Source: JAGLTZ01 sp023135015
GTDB lineage: Bacteria > Blakebacterota > Blakebacteria > Blakebacterales > Blakebacteraceae
Assembly (NCBI GenBank): GCA_030631625.1
Contig: DAOVKT010000054.1
Coordinates: forward strand, 1-15,233
Reading direction: 5' to 3'
DNA length: 15,233 nt
The notes under the pieces were generated by a model. It was not told the origin of the DNA, did not search any database, and saw only the letters and a program-made list of their open reading frames with translations. The translations under genes and the position numbers were made by a program. Shown here one piece after another: positions 12,127 to 15,233 of the stretch (position 1 is its first letter; each line of letters begins with the position of its first letter).

Positions 12127-14718
12127 ATGAGGAAAACTGCAATCGGTGTACTGACATCAGTTGCTCTGCTTGTCTGCACAGCTGCAACCACCCAGGCACA
12201 GTGGGAAGAGCAGGTAAAGGCACAGCTCGATGGTGCCGACAATCTGATGAGGGACCGGGGATTCACCCTGGTCCAGGCCTATCACATCAGCACACTCGAA
12301 CAATCGAGCAGTGAAAAGGTGACAGTAACCCTTACCGCGGGCCTCGAATACCAGTTCCGCGGTGTCTGCGACAACGATTGCAGCGACCTCGATCTCACTC
12401 TTTACAACCCGGCTGGAGATGCAGTCGCAATTGATGTCGAGCTTGACGATACCCCAATCCTCCTCTACACACCGATCCGCTCTGGCAACTTCCAGATCGA
12501 GATCAGCATGGTGAGCTGTGAAATTTCCCCCTGTTTCTACGGTTTCGGGGTCTGGGCTAAAGGCGGGGGCGGCAGGGAGCAGGCCGGGCAGCCGATTACC
12601 TACCGTGGTGAGCTCAGGAAAGGCGATTCGCAGTTAGGCGCCGGTGAGTACTACGACACATACACATTCCAGGCCGGGGCAGGCCAGCACATCGTTGTCG
12701 ACATGACCTCCGGTGATTTCGATACATATGTCGGAGTTGCCTCACCGAGTGGTGAGAACACAGAGAATGACGACTTTGAGGAATCGACAAGCCACTCCCG
12801 GGTGGAAATGGACTTAAACGAGAGCGGCACATGGAATGTGATCGCTACCTCATATGAGAAAGGAGAAACAGGATCTTACATAGTCACGATCACTCTCTCG
12901 GGTGCGGCAGGTTCAGCATCGGGCGGTTCCCGGATCGAGAGCGGAATGCTGGCCAAGGGCGATGATACCTTCTCCTCAGGAGAATATTTCGACTACTACA
13001 CGATGGAAGGCCGGAGGGGTGAGAAGGTTGTAATCGATCTGCGCTCCGCAGAATTCGACCCATACCTCATAGTTGAGGCTCCCAGCAGTGAGCAGTTCCA
13101 TAACGACGATCATGAAGGAGACGCGAGTCGCTCACTCCTCTCTCTCGACCTCACCGAAGACGGAACGTACCGCATTATGGTCACATCCTACGCGGCGGAG
13201 GAGACCGGGAACTACGATCTCCTTATTCAGAGTGGGAGCGCGGGCGCCGCTGCCGGCGGGTCGCGAGTCGAACGCGGGGAGCTGGCGGCCGGAGATGAGT
13301 CCCTCCGCTCTGGCGAGTACGCCGACGTATTCACATTCGAGGGGATGCCAGGGCAGCATGTACGGCTCGACGTCTCCTCATCGGAATTCGACACCTATCT
13401 AATGCTGAGGGGACCCGGCGAGATCAGCCATGAAAACGACGACGTGGAGGATGCTCCAGGTCACAGCATCATCGATATTGATCTTACAGAGATGGGAACC
13501 TACCAGGTAATCGTAACCTCCTACACCACAGGTGAGACAGGCCGGTACGAATTGAACATCGACCTTGCAGAGGCCGGGACGGGAGGGAGCCGGCAGCGCG
13601 ACGTACACACTATCGAGATGGGGGGGCACATTACGGGCAGGCTCGAGGCGGGAGATACACAGCTGGAGGGCGGCGAGTACCGCGACCTTTATGTCTTCGA
13701 CGGTACTGCGGGGCAGAACATAGTTATCGAGATGACCTCCTCCGACTTCGACACCTACCTGGGGCTCATCTTCCCGTCGGAAGAGCAGGTGGACAACGAC
13801 GACTTCGAAGGAGATATGACGAAGTCACGGATTGAACTCTCTCTACCGGAATCGGGCCGCTACCGGGTACTTGCAACCTCCTACGAAAGCGGTCCGACAG
13901 GCTCCTACAGGATCACACTCGCCTCCGGCACGACCGCACGGCCGGGAACGGGCCCCACCCCCACTCCGGGAGCGGGCAGTGTCTACGGAATTTTCGTAGG
14001 GATAAGCGACTATCCCGGAGAGCGGAACGACCTTCCATACACCGCCGACGACGCCCGGCGTGTCTATCAGTCGATGATGCAGGGTGCCGGCATGCAGTCG
14101 AGCGATGGGATCGTGCTCGTGGACAGCGACGCTACGGTGGGGAATATCCGGAACACCTTCCAGCAGATGGGCGGGCGTGTAGGTCAAAACGACCTCTTCA
14201 TCTTCTTCTACTCGGGACACGGAGGCCGCCAGGAGCGTGCGAGCCACCAGCCTTCCGACCCCGACGGCATGGATGAAACGCTTTTCCTTTACGACGGGGC
14301 CATCACCGATGACGAAATGAGCGATCTGTTCGACCAGATCTCATCACACGTTTCTCTGATCGTACTGGATGCCTGTTTCAGCGGCGGCTTCTCAAAGGAC
14401 GTCATCAGCGTTCCGGGGCGGATGGGGCTCTTTTCCTCCGAAGAGGATGTTACATCTTCTGTCGCGGCGAAGTTCAGGGCCGGTGGATTCCTGGCCCAGT
14501 TTATCGCCGATGCCATAGGGGAACGCCTTGCGGATGCAGACGGGGACAACCAGCTAACCAGCCTGGAACTCAGTCAGTATCTCCACGACCGTTACCGCTC
14601 CGATGTCAAGAGCGGCGGGGCCGACGATTACGTTCGTACGGGAGGTCCGCAGCTCGGCTATCAGCACCTGGTGGTCGACCGAGGCAGCATCGGCCCATCT
14701 ACGGTGATATTTAAATGA
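12127..14718 (+). CDS. Secreted caspase-like (peptidase C14) protein with four PPC domains
   Basis: An 863-residue exported protein. Residues 1-24 are a signal peptide (cleavage after TTQA). An N-terminal beta domain (about 27-145) holds four cysteines (81, 85, 131, 136) that could form disulfides. Four tandem PPC (bacterial pre-peptidase C-terminal) beta domains follow at about 157-256, 268-368, 378-480 and 495-600, each with SGEY/GGEY, an FD-x-Y segment, NDD-x-E and a G-x-Y end. After a Pro/Thr-rich linker (601-617) comes the caspase fold (619 to about 850): GIFVGISDYP, catalytic His698 in FFYSGHGG and Cys750 in LDACFSGGF, so the dyad is intact. An EF-hand-type loop DADGDNQLTSLE (803-814) lies near the end, as in many bacterial C14 proteins, and suggests calcium dependence. 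Caspase-like enzymes cut after basic or acidic residues; specificity cannot be read here. ATG at 12127 fits the signal peptide and has AGGGA just upstream; an in-frame GTG at 12046 is less likely. Confidence 0.93.
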   Translation: MRKTAIGVLTSVALLVCTAATTQAQWEEQVKAQLDGADNLMRDRGFTLVQAYHISTLEQSSSEKVTVTLTAGLEYQFRGVCDNDCSDLDLTLYNPAGDAVAIDVELDDTPILLYTPIRSGNFQIEISMVSCEISPCFYGFGVWAKGGGGREQAGQPITYRGELRKGDSQLGAGEYYDTYTFQAGAGQHIVVDMTSGDFDTYVGVASPSGENTENDDFEESTSHSRVEMDLNESGTWNVIATSYEKGETGSYIVTITLSGAAGSASGGSRIESGMLAKGDDTFSSGEYFDYYTMEGRRGEKVVIDLRSAEFDPYLIVEAPSSEQFHNDDHEGDASRSLLSLDLTEDGTYRIMVTSYAAEETGNYDLLIQSGSAGAAAGGSRVERGELAAGDESLRSGEYADVFTFEGMPGQHVRLDVSSSEFDTYLMLRGPGEISHENDDVEDAPGHSIIDIDLTEMGTYQVIVTSYTTGETGRYELNIDLAEAGTGGSRQRDVHTIEMGGHITGRLEAGDTQLEGGEYRDLYVFDGTAGQNIVIEMTSSDFDTYLGLIFPSEEQVDNDDFEGDMTKSRIELSLPESGRYRVLATSYESGPTGSYRITLASGTTARPGTGPTPTPGAGSVYGIFVGISDYPGERNDLPYTADDARRVYQSMMQGAGMQSSDGIVLVDSDATVGNIRNTFQQMGGRVGQNDLFIFFYSGHGGRQERASHQPSDPDGMDETLFLYDGAITDDEMSDLFDQISSHVSLIVLDACFSGGFSKDVISVPGRMGLFSSEEDVTSSVAAKFRAGGFLAQFIADAIGERLADADGDNQLTSLELSQYLHDRYRSDVKSGGADDYVRTGGPQLGYQHLVVDRGSIGPSTVIFK

Positions 14719-14736
14719 TCGTGGAAAAGGGCCGTT

Positions 14737-14784
14737 CCCGCGCAGGCGCCCGCTCTCTGCGGGAGGTAAGAGAGAACAGGCGCC
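14737..14784. terminator. Stem-loop between the convergent caspase and ftsZ genes
   Basis: In the 98-nt convergent gap, ggcgcc (14745-14750) and ctctct (14753-14758) can pair with agagag (14769-14774) and ggcgcc (14779-14784), leaving a 10-nt loop and a small internal loop. An alternative, mutually exclusive stem uses cccg-cag (14737-14745) with ctgcggg (14757-14763). No long T-run follows on either strand. Position suggests a bidirectional 3'-end structure; the terminator call is tentative. Confidence 0.35.
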
Positions 14785-14816
14785 CCGACTGTCCTGATTC
14801 GGCGTATAGACCTTCC

Positions 14817-15233
14817 CTAGTCCATCTGCTTGCGCAGGAAAGTGGGTATATCCAGATCGTCGGGTGTGAACGACTGGATCTTCCCCTTTTCTATTACGAT
14901 CTGCTCCCGGCCTAAGGCTGAGAGATCACCCTTGCGCTGGAATGCAGGGATCTCCTGGCTGTGATCCTGCCCCTGAGTGGGGAAGACCACTACCTTCCCG
15001 ACCTCATCCTCCTTTTCCAAAACCGGCCTGCCGCGCCTGCGGCCTGTGCCGTCTCCCAGTCCGGTAGCGATTACAGTCACTCTGATATCGTCTCCGAGGC
15101 GATCATTTATCACGGCTCCGAAGATGACGTTGGCTTCACTGCCGGCCGCCTGGTTGATCAGATCGGTTGCTTCACTGACCTCCCTCAGGGTCATGCCGGG
15201 TCCGCCGGTAATGTTCACCAGAAGTCCTGTTGC
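14817..15233 (-). CDS. ftsZ: Cell-division protein FtsZ, C-terminal part (5' end beyond the right edge)
   Basis: The last 138 residues of FtsZ, the tubulin-like GTPase that forms the division ring. The frame is open to the edge and begins ATGLLVNITGGPGMTLREV, which is the conserved LVNITGG segment of the FtsZ C-terminal domain. EATDLINQAAGSEANVIFGA and INDRLGDDIRVTVIATGLGD follow, all diagnostic. After that comes a linker of roughly 70 residues with basic and glutamine-rich patches and then the C-terminal tail peptide DDLDIPTFLRKQMD, the conserved motif that binds FtsA and ZipA-type partners. The linker and tail are complete, so the end of the gene is intact. The GTP-binding N-terminal domain is outside the window. 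The gene converges with the caspase gene, 98 nt apart. Confidence 0.97.
   Translation of the reverse strand, partial: ATGLLVNITGGPGMTLREVSEATDLINQAAGSEANVIFGAVINDRLGDDIRVTVIATGLGDGTGRRRGRPVLEKEDEVGKVVVFPTQGQDHSQEIPAFQRKGDLSALGREQIVIEKGKIQSFTPDDLDIPTFLRKQMD

Noticed and set aside
13843..14247. Minus-strand frame of 134 codons opposite the linker and the start of the caspase domain
   Set aside because: It is antisense to conserved catalytic sequence, with no ribosome site or family resemblance.

Overview
The window reads as chromosomal DNA of a Gram-negative bacterium of moderately high G+C. Three small outer-membrane beta-barrel proteins, two lipoproteins and a secreted multi-domain protease all imply an outer membrane and a periplasm. 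Core genes (recG, rlmB, rpmB, ftsZ) are mixed with families common in uncultured lineages of the FCB superphylum (Gemmatimonadota, Latescibacterota, Krumholzibacteriota and similar): PPC-caspases, DUF1080 lipoproteins, TPR proteins. This placement is inference. No tRNA, rRNA, CRISPR array, insertion sequence or phage gene was seen, and no gene-free stretch exceeds 300 bases; the longest gaps are about 150 to 170 bases.

Left part (1-3556, all minus strand; transcription runs right to left): an acid-tailed cold-shock protein, a thioredoxin-fold lipoprotein with only one active-site cysteine, a fused ABC ATPase-permease, a PqqD-like RiPP-recognition protein, and the start of a lasso-peptide B2-type leader peptidase cut by the window edge. 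The last three are the parts of a RiPP (lasso-like) maturation and export locus. The B2 frame was found by hand translation: it begins inside the PqqD gene and runs off the left edge. No precursor peptide or cyclase is visible here; both would have to lie to the left.

Middle part (3724-7672): recG and rlmB form a minus-strand pair, preceded by an outer-membrane barrel gene, with a 34-bp near-perfect palindrome between the barrel gene and recG. Divergent from the barrel gene is rpmB (L28, plus strand).

Right-middle (7679-11247): an AI-2E-family membrane protein and two related small barrel proteins form a tightly coupled minus-strand operon (5-nt gap, then a TTGA stop/start overlap with a good Shine-Dalgarno). 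Divergent from it is an exported TPR protein.

Right part (11199-15233): a DUF1080 lipoprotein converges on the TPR gene and overlaps it by 49 bp. Divergent from it is an 863-residue exported caspase-like (C14) protease carrying four PPC domains, a complete His/Cys dyad and an EF-hand-type loop. The caspase gene converges on the 3' end of ftsZ, which enters from the right edge.

Most worth following: the truncated RiPP locus at the left edge, the secreted PPC-caspase, the structured leader and homopyrimidine tract of the cold-shock gene, and the palindrome upstream of recG.
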